Assembly: GCF_900101705.1 (NCBI RefSeq)
Contig: NZ_FNAC01000022.1
Location: forward strand, 1 to 64,000
Length of the DNA: 64,000 nucleotides
Source: Algoriphagus faecimaris
GTDB taxonomy: Bacteria; Bacteroidota; Bacteroidia; Cytophagales; Cyclobacteriaceae
Reading direction: 5' to 3'
The position numbers were made by a program, and so were the translations under genes. The stretch's first letter is position 1. Every line of letters begins with the position of its first letter. Positions 1 through 8,392 of this stretch are shown piece after piece. The notes under the pieces are model-generated. The model did no database searches. It had not been told where the DNA came from and was given only the letters and a program-made list of their open reading frames with translations.

Positions 1-280
1 CCCAGGGGACTTTTACAGTTTCGGTCTTGCCATCAGCTGTTTGTACTCTGGGAACCCGTGCATGAAGGAAACATTTATGTTGGAAAAAATTGAGATGCTG
101 CCAGGTCCTTTCGACCGTATCATGGGTCTTCCCGTTCGGGAATTTAAAACCCTTCTCGAAGTCAAGATATATATCGATCTGGCCGTGGTGCCCAGCCTCA
201 GGCTTTGTCATTATTATCTCCTTTACATGCCATGGCTTCTCTAGACCTAGGGCCATCTCAAAAATCTGATTGCTGTTCAT
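1..280 (-). CDS. ISL3-family transposase, N-terminal part
   Basis: The minus-strand frame starts at ATG 280-278 and stays open to the window edge, giving 93 residues. It opens MNSNQIFEMALGLEKPW and contains VERTWQHLNFFQH, CFLHARVPRV and VKVPW, the conserved N-terminal region of ISL3-family DDE transposases that precedes the catalytic domain. The cysteine pair usually seen in the zinc-finger segment of the family is not obvious here, where PNGK replaces it, so this may be a divergent branch. The catalytic DDE part lies outside the window, so activity cannot be judged. The role would be transposition of its own element. Confidence 0.8.
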   Translation of the reverse strand, partial: MNSNQIFEMALGLEKPWHVKEIIMTKPEAGHHGQIDIYLDFEKGFKFPNGKTHDTVERTWQHLNFFQHKCFLHARVPRVQTADGKTETVKVPW

Positions 281-344
281 GAAACTAAAATAGATACTTT
301 CCCTAAATCAGTTTCCAGTTACCCACTATAAATCATCTAGAGCC
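1..344 (-). mobile_element. ISL3-family insertion sequence, partial (cut by window start)
   Basis: The left edge holds the 5' part of an ISL3-type transposase gene on the minus strand plus its upstream leader. Read on the minus strand, the sequence starting at 344 begins GGCTCT, which resembles the termini of several ISL3-family elements; I therefore place the element's outer end at 344. The other end lies outside the window, so the second inverted repeat and the 8-bp target duplication cannot be checked. The element abuts a methyltransferase remnant that has no start codon, so it probably interrupted that gene or took part in a deletion. Confidence 0.55.
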
Positions 345-645
345 TCTTTTACTCAAGTCAATTGGAATTACAGTTGAAGATATTTTTTCAAAGGTAACCT
401 ACGGCCACCACTGGAAGGAATATTCTGCGCAGGAAATCAAGCAGTATTTCTCATTACTATCCGATGATTTTGAGGTTCAAATCAATCCCTATCATTACAA
501 AAACCATGAACTAAAGCCTCCCTTTTTGTTTTTTAAGCTTTTGTCAAAAATTGGAAACAAAACAAAAATCTTTGCTGATGATCTTGAAGTAATTGTTTCA
601 CTTAAGGATAAAACCAATTGGAAAATTGACCCTCCTCAATATTGA
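345..645 (+). pseudogene. Methyltransferase C-terminal remnant, interrupted by the insertion sequence
   Basis: An open frame ends at TGA 643-645 and contains no methionine codon, so it cannot be an intact gene. The roughly 100 residues read SIGITVEDIFSKVTYG, HHWKEYSAQEIKQYFSLLS and end in WKIDPPQY. The HWKE...SAQEI..YF..L pattern resembles the C-terminal end of class I SAM-dependent methyltransferases found in polysaccharide clusters; this is recognition from memory, not a search. The frame meets the inferred insertion-sequence end at 344/345. It probably belonged to the glycosyltransferase locus that follows. Confidence 0.42.
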
Positions 646-803
646 TTTTAGCCAATATTAATTGTCGCGTTTCTCCAAAAAGTAGTTAACTCATTTCGAA
701 AAAGAAGCAAAACAGCTCAATCAATTACAACTAGGCGATCAGGCGGGGTTTTATTTTAGGAGGTACTGAACATTTTGAATTTATAAAACCTCAAAAAATA
801 AAA
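646..803. other. Gene-free gap with a possible short coding remnant
   Basis: No intact gene is visible. A short frame at 686-769 on the plus strand reads LTHFEKEAKQLNQL then QLGDQAGFYFRRY and stop. It looks protein-like but is only 27 residues long and I do not recognise the family. It may be the tail of another decayed gene of the polysaccharide locus. Confidence 0.2.
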
Positions 804-1091
804 TTAAATGCCCTTTATCTTGGGACTTTGTCTCACATCGAAGAATGAAAGAATAATAATTTTATCGCCTTTTAACCGATAAAGAATTCGTGTCTGGGGT
901 GTAATTTGGAAACCTCTAATTTCTTTTTCTTCCACTTGTCCCATTTGAGGAAAGTTTTTGAGGAGATTGAAGATGTCATCTACCTTGACTATAAACGCTT
1001 GGGCTACGCCGTCTCCCCATTCTTTTTTGATAAAATCTACGATATTTTCAAAATTCCTCTTTGCTCTCGGAGTTAAGAAAATTCGGTTCAT
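804..1091 (-). CDS. RelE/ParE-family toxin
   Basis: A 95-residue protein of the RelE/ParE fold. It starts MNRIFLTPRAKRNFENIVDF, with the usual early helix (AKRNFENIVDFI), and has the strand-rich C-terminal half including RILYRLKGDKIIILSFFDVRQ. RelE members cleave mRNA on ribosomes and ParE members poison DNA gyrase; which applies here cannot be decided from sequence alone. Its ATG overlaps the stop codon of the upstream antitoxin gene by one base (TAATG), the usual order for a type II module with antitoxin first. The pair lies in a low-density stretch beside mobile-element debris, a common setting for such modules. Confidence 0.8.
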   Translation of the reverse strand: MNRIFLTPRAKRNFENIVDFIKKEWGDGVAQAFIVKVDDIFNLLKNFPQMGQVEEKEIRGFQITPQTRILYRLKGDKIIILSFFDVRQSPKIKGI

Positions 1092-1318
1092 TATTTTTTC
1101 TTTATAGATTCCCAGTCAATTAAGTTCTGATCATCTTCAGATTCCTCGAAAGACAAATAAACCTCTTTCTTTTCTTCCTCAGATAAGGTTTTCCAAATCA
1201 GGCCTTCAGGAGCATTTTCTTTTAATTTAAGAAAATCATAAACAGTCTGGAGTAGCTCTTCATTTTCAATTCTATCTAGAATTTTATATAAGTCAGATTT
1301 TAATTCTAAAGTCCCCAT
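1091..1318 (-). CDS. Antitoxin, addiction-module component
   Basis: A 75-residue acidic protein, mostly helical, starting MGTLELKSDLYKILDRIENE. The C-terminal part LSEEEKKEVYLSFEESEDDQ matches the pattern of Bacteroidota addiction-module antitoxins that pair with RelE/ParE toxins (E..K.E....EESED). It would wrap and neutralise the toxin encoded directly downstream and probably represses its own promoter. No clear DNA-binding domain can be named by eye. The ATG at 1318 has only AT-rich sequence upstream and no convincing operator. Confidence 0.72.
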   Translation of the reverse strand: MGTLELKSDLYKILDRIENEELLQTVYDFLKLKENAPEGLIWKTLSEEEKKEVYLSFEESEDDQNLIDWESIKKK

Positions 1319-1592
1319 TTTCTTTTTGATTTGTTTAAAATTACAAATTTTCTCTCAATCTATATTTCCCTTAATCCAAAAGTTCGAGGATGTTACTTTG
1401 CTCAAATCAGCTTAAATGCCACAAAGCCCAATCCCTTTGCCTACAATTAATCAGAAACTATTGAATAGTTGATTCTTCTAAATTTGGTACTCCCGCTCCA
1501 AACCGCCAAATTAGATATCTATTCTACGAAAAGGGTTTATGGCACAATTTTAACCACCGTTAGCAAGCAATCTTCCACAAATCTCCATTCTT

Positions 1593-2726
1593 TTGAAAGT
1601 CCTCCTTGATCTGCAATACCTCAATGTCGCCACCACCGGGATCAAAACCTACATGGTCGAGCTTGCCAAGGCCGCTCGAAAATACCCGCATCCGGAGGTG
1701 CAGTGGATTTTTACTCACGAACCTGAGGAGCAATCGAATAATGAAAAATTTAAGCAGTCCCAATCCAAATTGCAGCGACTCAATTACCACATGGATTACT
1801 TTCGCTGGAAAGAATTCCAACTTCCCGATTTGGTCAAAAAGCATGGTGCTGATGTACTGATCTGCCCTGATTTTGTCTCTCCTGCCGCCTCCTTGTCCTG
1901 CAGGAGACTGACAGTCATCCACGATGCATTTTTTTGGCAAACCCCTCAAAATTACCCGGCTTGGTGGCGCAAATATTTTATAAGCCTCATCAAAAAAGGG
2001 CTGAAAGAAAAAACCCATATTATCACTACCACTGCTTATTCGAAAAGATCTCTTCAAGAATATTTGAGTAAAGACTGGCCGATTTCAGTAATTTATCAGG
2101 CTCCGAAAGGCCTGAAAAATGCAGCCGACCCTCAGTTTTTAAATACCCTCAAACTTCAAGCCTCCGAGTACTTTATCCACATTGGGACCTTTGACCGAAG
2201 AAAAAATATCCCCCTATTAGTTCAAGCTTTCTGGGGTTATTTACAGCGCACCAATTCCAATAAAAAGCTGGTTCTAGCTGGTGGCCCTGGCCAAAGCAAG
2301 CAAATGAATGACTTTCCAAAAGTCCAAAAACTAGTCGAAAAACTTGGCCTGCAAGAAAAAGTCCTAGTGACAGGCTATCTCAGCGACACAGAAATCAAAG
2401 CCCTTTATGATAAGGCTTTCGCTTATGTTTTTCCTTCCGAAAATGAAGGCTTTGGCATTCCAATTCTGGAAGCCATGGGTTTTGGGATTCCCGTAATTCA
2501 CTCCAATCAACCTGCCCTTCTCGAGGTAGCAGGAGAAGCTGGTCTTCCTTTTCAGACGGGAAGTTTGGAAGATCTAACTCAAAAGCTAATACTCTTGGAT
2601 GAAGATGATAAACTCAGAAAAAGCCTGATCCAAAAGGGAAGTAAGCGATCAGAAGACTTTTCGGCTAAAAAATTTATTGATGGCTTTTATGATATAATCC
2701 TAAACGCAAAGCCTACTAAAAAGTGA
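1593..2726 (+). CDS. Glycosyltransferase, GT4 type
   Basis: A 377-residue GT-B-fold glycosyltransferase predicted to transfer a sugar from an activated nucleotide donor during surface polysaccharide assembly in the cytoplasm. The N-terminal half begins MKVLLDLQYLN and has TGIKTYMVELAKAA. The donor-binding half has HIGTFDRRKNIPLLVQAF and the E-x7-E motif in ENEGFGIPILEAMGFG, followed by PVIHSN. Length is normal for GT4. The start is a TTG at 1593; no ATG fits the N-terminal strand better. It is first of three consecutive glycosyltransferase genes and its TGA overlaps the next GTG by four bases, suggesting coupled translation. Sugar and acceptor cannot be predicted. Confidence 0.85.
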   Translation: MKVLLDLQYLNVATTGIKTYMVELAKAARKYPHPEVQWIFTHEPEEQSNNEKFKQSQSKLQRLNYHMDYFRWKEFQLPDLVKKHGADVLICPDFVSPAASLSCRRLTVIHDAFFWQTPQNYPAWWRKYFISLIKKGLKEKTHIITTTAYSKRSLQEYLSKDWPISVIYQAPKGLKNAADPQFLNTLKLQASEYFIHIGTFDRRKNIPLLVQAFWGYLQRTNSNKKLVLAGGPGQSKQMNDFPKVQKLVEKLGLQEKVLVTGYLSDTEIKALYDKAFAYVFPSENEGFGIPILEAMGFGIPVIHSNQPALLEVAGEAGLPFQTGSLEDLTQKLILLDEDDKLRKSLIQKGSKRSEDFSAKKFIDGFYDIILNAKPTKK

Positions 2727-3871
2727 AAATTCTGGCTTTACATTCCAGTGCTGATCTCTACGGCTCCTCCCGGATTTTTTTGCAGACAATGGAAGTCTAT
2801 CTGGGGCAGAATATGGAAGTCCACGTGATATTACCGCATGCTGGCCCTTTAGAAAGAAAGCTCCTGGAATCAGGCGCCAAAGTCCATATCCAAAATCTTG
2901 GAATTCTCCGTAGAAAATATTTTAACCCAACAGGACTTGTTAACCGGCTAAAAAGAACGGTGCTTGCTTATCGTTTTTTGAATCAGCTCCATCAAACTCA
3001 TCAGTTCGGTCTAGTCTACTCCAATACGCTAGCAGTAACTGTGGGTGCTTTTTGGGCTAAAAGAAATCAAGTCCCACATATATGGCATATTCACGAGATC
3101 ATTCCTGGGCCTAAAATTCTCCTTCGATTTCTGGCGAATCTGTTAGATCAAAGTACAGCACAGCCCATTGCTGTTTCTCAAGCTGTGACCGATCATTGGC
3201 AAAAGCAATTAAGAAAATCCCAAATTCAGATTATTCACAACGGAATTTCCTATGAAGCTTTTTTAAAAGCCAAACCAATCCTCAGAAAGGAACTGAAGCT
3301 AGATGAAAACACCCTATTGATCGGAATGATCGGCCGAATCAATCCCGGAAAAGGGCAACTTTTCTTTCTCCAATTAGCTGAAAAGCTACTTTCTTCAAAT
3401 CAAAATCTTCACTTTGTGCTGGTCGGCGATCCTTATCCTGGCTACGAATCGATTTTAGAAGAATTAAATAAAGAAATTAGAGCCAAGAAATTAGAAGCGA
3501 AAATAAGTTATTTGGGCTTTAGAAGTGATATTCCAGAAGTGATGACTTCTTTTGATATTTTTGTGCTTCCGTCCATTTTGCCAGATTCCTTTCCGACCGT
3601 GATTTTGGAAGCTATGGCTTGTGGCAAACCCACCGTGGCAACTCTTTCCGGAGGAGCAAAAGAGATGGTCAAACAGGGAGAAACAGGCTTTTTGATTCCC
3701 ATTGGAAATGTAAATTCTGGGGTAGAATGGTTAGAAAAATTGATCCAAAACCCAGAGCTTCGCAACAAAATGGGATATGCGGCAAGGAATCGTGTCTTGC
3801 AGGAGTTTAGCTTGGAAGCTTACAAAGAGAAAATCGAAAATCACCTATGGCTGCAACTAAGAAAAAATTGA
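2723..3871 (+). CDS. Glycosyltransferase, GT4 type
   Basis: A 382-residue glycosyltransferase of the GT-B fold. The N-terminal domain carries LHSSADLYGSSRIFLQTM, the glycine/serine-rich acceptor loop common in GT4 enzymes. The C-terminal domain has IGMIGRINPGKGQLFFLQLA and then SILPDSFPTVILEAMACGKP, where the first acidic residue of the E-x7-E motif is Asp rather than Glu. The start is GTG at 2723 in a GTGA overlap with the upstream gene. The last 25 bases overlap the next gene if that gene starts at its ATG. Likely part of the same polysaccharide pathway; substrate unknown. Confidence 0.85.
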   Translation: MKILALHSSADLYGSSRIFLQTMEVYLGQNMEVHVILPHAGPLERKLLESGAKVHIQNLGILRRKYFNPTGLVNRLKRTVLAYRFLNQLHQTHQFGLVYSNTLAVTVGAFWAKRNQVPHIWHIHEIIPGPKILLRFLANLLDQSTAQPIAVSQAVTDHWQKQLRKSQIQIIHNGISYEAFLKAKPILRKELKLDENTLLIGMIGRINPGKGQLFFLQLAEKLLSSNQNLHFVLVGDPYPGYESILEELNKEIRAKKLEAKISYLGFRSDIPEVMTSFDIFVLPSILPDSFPTVILEAMACGKPTVATLSGGAKEMVKQGETGFLIPIGNVNSGVEWLEKLIQNPELRNKMGYAARNRVLQEFSLEAYKEKIENHLWLQLRKN

Positions 3872-4971
3872 AAGTAGCCATAATGGGTGCCAAAGGATAT
3901 CCCTACGTTTATGGCGGTTATGACACGATGATTAAGGAGCTTGGAGAGCGTTTGGTCCAAAAAAATGTACATGTCCGCGTGTACAATCATCGGGCACTAT
4001 TTAGCGAAAAACCTCGCTTCGTTAACGGCATAGAATGCATTTACACACCCGCTATCGAGTCCAAAAGTTTAACTCAACTGACGCATACTTTTTTCTCAAT
4101 GATCCATGCCTGCTTCTCGGATGTGGACGTAATTTTTGTAGTCAATTCCGGAAACGGACCTTTTGGATTGATCTCAAGAATCTTCCGAAAACCTACTGCC
4201 ATCAATGTGGATGGATTGGAATGGCTCCGTCCCAAATGGAAAGGACTAGGCGCCAAGTATTTCTTTTGGGCCTCCAAAATGGCAACCAAATTTTACGATC
4301 AAATTATCAATGATTCAGATGAAATGCGAAGGGTCTATTTAGAACTTTTTGACACAGACTCCAAAGTCATCGCCTATGGGGCAAACTCCCGTGAAAGTGT
4401 CGACCAAGAGCCAATTAGAAAATGGAAACTTGAGAGCAGAGGCTATTACTTGATCGTCGGTCGGCTCGTTCCTGATAATAATGCTGATTTAATCATCGAG
4501 GGCTTTTTGAAGTCCCATTCGGATAAAAAGCTGGTCGTAGTCGGAGATGTGCCCTTTCAGGATACTTGGGCCAGTTCCCTAAAAAAAATTCAAGATTCCC
4601 GTTTATTGTTTACCGGCTATGTGACCGACCCGAATGAATTGGCTGCTTTGTATTCACACTGCTATGGGTATTTTCATGGGCATGAATTTGGGGGCACCAA
4701 CCCCGCCATGCTAAAGGCGCTGGGCTATGGCTGTGCGATTTTGGCTTTGGATACGCCCTTCAATCAAGAAATGCTACAAAATGGAAAACATGGCTGGTAC
4801 TTTACCAAAAAAGCAGATGCCGTAAAGCTACTTGTCGAAAAAGCAGAAGCCGAACCTCAAGTCATGGGTCAGCTCAGAAACACGGCCAGACAAGGATTGA
4901 CCCAAAAATACAATTGGGATTATGTAACAGAACAGTATTTGAAGGTCTTTGAGGAATTGGCGAATAGGTAG
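3847..4971 (+). CDS. Glycosyltransferase with DUF1972 N-terminus (rhamnosyltransferase-like)
   Basis: A 374-residue protein whose N-terminus, KVAIMGAKGYPYVYGGYD, is the signature of DUF1972 glycosyltransferases, several of which are rhamnosyl- or galactosyltransferases of capsule and O-antigen loci. The C-terminal half has GRLVPDNNADLIIEGF and HEFGGTNPAMLKALGYG; the second acidic residue of the usual E-x7-E-like motif is Lys here. The ATG at 3847 gives a basic MAATKKKL leader. A TTG at 3868 in a TTGA overlap with the preceding stop would give a more typical MKVAIMG start, so the true start is uncertain. It closes the three-gene glycosyltransferase run and ends 34 bases from the converging recG. 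Confidence 0.85.
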   Translation: MAATKKKLKVAIMGAKGYPYVYGGYDTMIKELGERLVQKNVHVRVYNHRALFSEKPRFVNGIECIYTPAIESKSLTQLTHTFFSMIHACFSDVDVIFVVNSGNGPFGLISRIFRKPTAINVDGLEWLRPKWKGLGAKYFFWASKMATKFYDQIINDSDEMRRVYLELFDTDSKVIAYGANSRESVDQEPIRKWKLESRGYYLIVGRLVPDNNADLIIEGFLKSHSDKKLVVVGDVPFQDTWASSLKKIQDSRLLFTGYVTDPNELAALYSHCYGYFHGHEFGGTNPAMLKALGYGCAILALDTPFNQEMLQNGKHGWYFTKKADAVKLLVEKAEAEPQVMGQLRNTARQGLTQKYNWDYVTEQYLKVFEELANR

Positions 4972-5005
4972 ATTTTAGCACCTGGGATAGGCGTTTGAAT
5001 TTATT

Positions 5006-7099
5006 TTACGATATCCGACTCCAATTTACCGCTGTTTTCTTTTGGCTTCTAACCTGTCGAAGAATGGGTTGGTTTTGAGGCAAACTTAAATTGGGATCCT
5101 CAGCCAATACCTGCTGTGCCGCATCTCGTGCCAAAGTCAAGATCGGAGCATCCTTGCTCAGGTCCGCGATCAACAAATCGGTTATCCCACTTTGCTGCGT
5201 TCCCATCAGATCTCCCGGACCTCTCAGGCGCAGATCCACATCGGCGATTTCGAAGCCATCATTCGTTCTGACCATGGTTTCCAAGCGGACTCGGGAATCC
5301 TTCGAAAGCTCATATTTACTCATCAGGATACAATAGCTTTGCTCCGCACCCCGGCCGACTCGTCCCCGCAGCTGATGCAATTGTGATAGACCAAAACGCT
5401 CTGCATTTTCGATCACCATCACCGAGGCATTGGGCACGTTGACACCGACCTCAATGACTGTGGTGGCCACCATGATTTTGGTCTCGCCTTTGACAAAGCG
5501 CTGCATCTCATATTCTTTGTCCTGTGCTTTCTGAGACCCGTTGACGATGCTGAGTGGGTATTGGGGGAAAGCTCGGGCAATACTCTCATAGCCATCCATG
5601 AGGTTTTTTAAATCCAAGGTCTCGGACTCCTCAATCAAGGGGTAAACAATATACACCTGACGTCCTTTTTGAATTTCTTGATGGAGAAAACCAAACACCT
5701 TCAGTCGGTCTTTGTCATAGCGATGCACTGTCTGAATGGGTTTTCTTCCAGCGGGCAATTCATCAATGACAGACACATCCAAGTCCCCATAAAGCGTCAT
5801 CGCCAAGGTCCTTGGAATCGGTGTGGCCGTCATCACCAAAACATGAGGATAATAGATTTCATTTTTAGCCCAAAGCTTGGCTCGCTGAGCGACTCCAAAG
5901 CGATGCTGCTCATCCACGATGGCCAATCCTAAGTTTTTGAATTGTACCACATCCTCCAAAAGCGCATGCGTTCCGATCAAAATTTTGAGTTCGCCAGACA
6001 GCAATTCCTCATGAATAATTTTTCTGCTCGATTTTTTCACCGAGCCAGTCAGCAAAGCGATTTTCATTCCCATCAGATCCGCATATTCTTTAAGCCCTTC
6101 GTAATGCTGATTGGCCAAGATTTCCGTAGGTGCCATCAGGCATGCCTGAGCTCCCGAACTGATAGCTATCAGCGCACAGATAAATGCTACCATGGTCTTC
6201 CCGCTACCCACATCGCCTTGGATCAGCCGGTTCATCTGTTTTCCGGATTTCATGTCATGATAAGCCTCACGAATTACCCTTTTTTGTGCTCCTGTCAGTT
6301 CGAAGGGAATATGGTTTTGATAAAAGTCTGTGAGCAACTCCGTGTTGTCTAGGACCTGTCCCCTGTACTTATCTGTTCGGGCGACTTTCATCATCAGGAG
6401 CCTGAGCTGAAGAAAGAAAAACTCTTCGAATTTGAGTCGCTTTCGGGCATTTTGTAATAGCGACGGCTCGGTCGGAAAGTGAATCTGTCTCACCGCCTCC
6501 CGCTTTCCGATCAGCTGATAGCTAGTTAAAATATCCTCAGGAAGAGATTCCTGAATATGAGCATAACTCACCTGAACGAGCTGCTCCATGATCTTGGAGA
6601 TGCCTTTAGAATCCAGAAAACGGGCTCGTAATTTTTCGGTTGTCGAATAGACCGGTTGGAAAGTATTTCGCTTTTCGGAAGATTGTGTCAGAGGCTCCAT
6701 TTCGGGATGGGCAATACTCCATTTTCTCCCATAAAGTGCCGGTTTTCCAAAGAAAATAAACACCGCTCCTGCCGGCAGTTTCTTTTGAACCCATTGGATC
6801 CCTTTAAACCAGGTCATTTCCATTTCGCCTGTCTCATCGGCTACATGAGCTACCAAGCGTTTTTTATTTCCCATTCCGATCAACTCTACTTTCTGAATTC
6901 GGGCGATCACTTGGACATTTTCGAGCTCGGCATGGAGGTGGCGAATTTTGTAAAACTTGCTGCGGTCTTCGTATCGAAAGGGATAGTGCTGCAGCAAATC
7001 CCCATAGGAAAAAATAGCAAGCTCCTTATTCAGCAGTTCTGCCTTCTGAGGACCTACACCTTTTAGAAATTCTATTTTCGTTTCAAAAAAACCGGGCAA
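5006..7099 (-). CDS. recG: ATP-dependent DNA helicase RecG
   Basis: RecG reverses stalled replication forks and processes branched recombination intermediates. About 697 residues, normal for the family. The N-terminal wedge region holds IEFLKGVGPQKAELLNKE and LLQHYPFRYEDR. The helicase core has Walker A in GDVGSGKTMVAF, the DEQH box in IVDEQHRFGVAQR, MTATPIPRTLAMTLYGDLD, and the RGRVGRG motif VI. I prefer TTG at 7099 because it yields MPGFFETKIEFLKGVG, matching typical Bacteroidota starts; the frame is open to a TTG at 7141. The phosphotransferase gene lies immediately upstream on the same strand, so the two may be co-transcribed. It converges with the glycosyltransferase locus. Confidence 0.95.
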   Translation of the reverse strand: MPGFFETKIEFLKGVGPQKAELLNKELAIFSYGDLLQHYPFRYEDRSKFYKIRHLHAELENVQVIARIQKVELIGMGNKKRLVAHVADETGEMEMTWFKGIQWVQKKLPAGAVFIFFGKPALYGRKWSIAHPEMEPLTQSSEKRNTFQPVYSTTEKLRARFLDSKGISKIMEQLVQVSYAHIQESLPEDILTSYQLIGKREAVRQIHFPTEPSLLQNARKRLKFEEFFFLQLRLLMMKVARTDKYRGQVLDNTELLTDFYQNHIPFELTGAQKRVIREAYHDMKSGKQMNRLIQGDVGSGKTMVAFICALIAISSGAQACLMAPTEILANQHYEGLKEYADLMGMKIALLTGSVKKSSRKIIHEELLSGELKILIGTHALLEDVVQFKNLGLAIVDEQHRFGVAQRAKLWAKNEIYYPHVLVMTATPIPRTLAMTLYGDLDVSVIDELPAGRKPIQTVHRYDKDRLKVFGFLHQEIQKGRQVYIVYPLIEESETLDLKNLMDGYESIARAFPQYPLSIVNGSQKAQDKEYEMQRFVKGETKIMVATTVIEVGVNVPNASVMVIENAERFGLSQLHQLRGRVGRGAEQSYCILMSKYELSKDSRVRLETMVRTNDGFEIADVDLRLRGPGDLMGTQQSGITDLLIADLSKDAPILTLARDAAQQVLAEDPNLSLPQNQPILRQVRSQKKTAVNWSRIS

Positions 7100-7163
7100 A
7101 GCATCTGTTTTTAGCAAGAGGCAATTTAGTCCTCCGGTCAAAATTTTACTAGTCCATTGATAC

Positions 7164-8225
7164 TTATTGTCTACTCAGGGTAGTTTTTTCCCAAATCAAT
7201 TGGAGTTGACTCCGCTTTTCCTGCTGATCTCGAAGCAAAATCATTTGGTTTTTTGCACGATGTAAATTTTGCTCGGGATAATCGACCTTGTAATAGATAT
7301 TTCCCTGGAGGTGATCGGTGAAAAATCGAAGTCCCATCATACAAGTCATTATTTCTCCTCCGATCAGCAACGACTGCAATTCTACTGCTGAAACAGTAGG
7401 CAAAATTCCCTCGAAATAACCCTCAAGAAGTGCTTCAAAAATACTTAGATCAAGCTGAATATCAGACCACTGGGTATTGATCTCCGAACGACTACAGGCC
7501 ACGGTCCTTACCAAGTCCCCAAAATCATACAAAAGGTAACCCGGCATCACCGTATCCAAGTCGATAAGAGCAGCCACTTGCTTCAAGTTTTGAGAAAAAA
7601 TCAGATTATTGATCTTCGTATCATTATGCGTCAATCTCAGCGGAAGGTTTTTGGTCTGCGCTTTATAATTTTCAATCAGGGGATTTTGACACAGGTAAAA
7701 TCGCAGGATATCCGATTCCTCTTCGGTCCATGACGCTTTAGCTCCAGCTACCATTTGAAGCCTTTCGTAGCGAAGGTCTAGGCGATGAAAGTCTGGAATG
7801 GTTTCCTGAAAAAGTCTCATATCAAAAGTTGCAGTAGCTTTAGCAAATTCTCCGTAGGCCTTCCCTGCTAAGAATGCCAATTTCGGATCTGAGGTCTCCT
7901 GCACCGTCACTCCCTCCACAAAATCAAATAACCTGTACAATTTTCCATCTTCATCAAAGAGTGATTCTCCTGCTTCTGTCAGTTTGGGCAAAGGAAGCTC
8001 GTAGGGCAGCCGGTCAATATCAATTTCTGCTTTTAGCTGAGCTAGGTTGGAGGCTATCCTATCCGGGTACTGGAATACCTGATCATTAAAACCCTGGAGA
8101 ACAAATTTTCCGATCTTACTTTCCACCAAAAAGGTCTCGTGAATTAATCCCTCTCCGAATGGGCGAAAGGAGAAATCGCCAAGACCATAAGATTGGGCTA
8201 CTAAATTTTGAAGACTTTGCTGCAT
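7164..8225 (-). CDS. APH-family phosphotransferase, sugar-kinase-like (NahK-like)
   Basis: A 353-residue protein of the aminoglycoside phosphotransferase/choline kinase fold. It contains LTHNDTKINNLIF (catalytic loop with Asp and Asn) and LIDLDTVMPGYLLYDFGDLV (metal-binding DxD-type segment). The HNDTK variant of the Brenner motif and the C-terminal helical part resemble bacterial N-acetylhexosamine-1-kinase-like proteins more than resistance enzymes. The start is a clean ATG at 8225. It is divergent from a sodium:solute symporter gene 167 bases away; a transporter beside a sugar kinase would make sense as uptake and phosphorylation of the same compound. That is inference; the substrate is unknown. 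Confidence 0.75.
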   Translation of the reverse strand: MQQSLQNLVAQSYGLGDFSFRPFGEGLIHETFLVESKIGKFVLQGFNDQVFQYPDRIASNLAQLKAEIDIDRLPYELPLPKLTEAGESLFDEDGKLYRLFDFVEGVTVQETSDPKLAFLAGKAYGEFAKATATFDMRLFQETIPDFHRLDLRYERLQMVAGAKASWTEEESDILRFYLCQNPLIENYKAQTKNLPLRLTHNDTKINNLIFSQNLKQVAALIDLDTVMPGYLLYDFGDLVRTVACSRSEINTQWSDIQLDLSIFEALLEGYFEGILPTVSAVELQSLLIGGEIMTCMMGLRFFTDHLQGNIYYKVDYPEQNLHRAKNQMILLRDQQEKRSQLQLIWEKTTLSRQ

Positions 8226-8392
8226 AGGGCAAAAATAGAAAGGAGTTTTGGGAATTAATTCGGCTACTTAATTTCTGTCGAAAATAATAGAAGAATAAAA
8301 AATCAGCCATTGTTTTTAAAAAATATTAAAAAAGTAAAAAGACATTTAGCCAAAATTTTGTTAATTGGCTCCTTCAAAAGAACCCAAAACCT

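Noticed and set aside
41..244. 67-residue plus-strand open frame
   Set aside because: It is antisense to the ISL3 transposase frame, which has clear family motifs; the plus frame has none.
1560..2057. 165-residue minus-strand open frame
   Set aside because: It is antisense to a recognisable glycosyltransferase and has no protein-like motifs.
2822..2827. CACGTG core as a possible third parS site
   Set aside because: The flanks (GAAGTC...ATATTA) do not match the parS arms, and it lies inside a glycosyltransferase gene.
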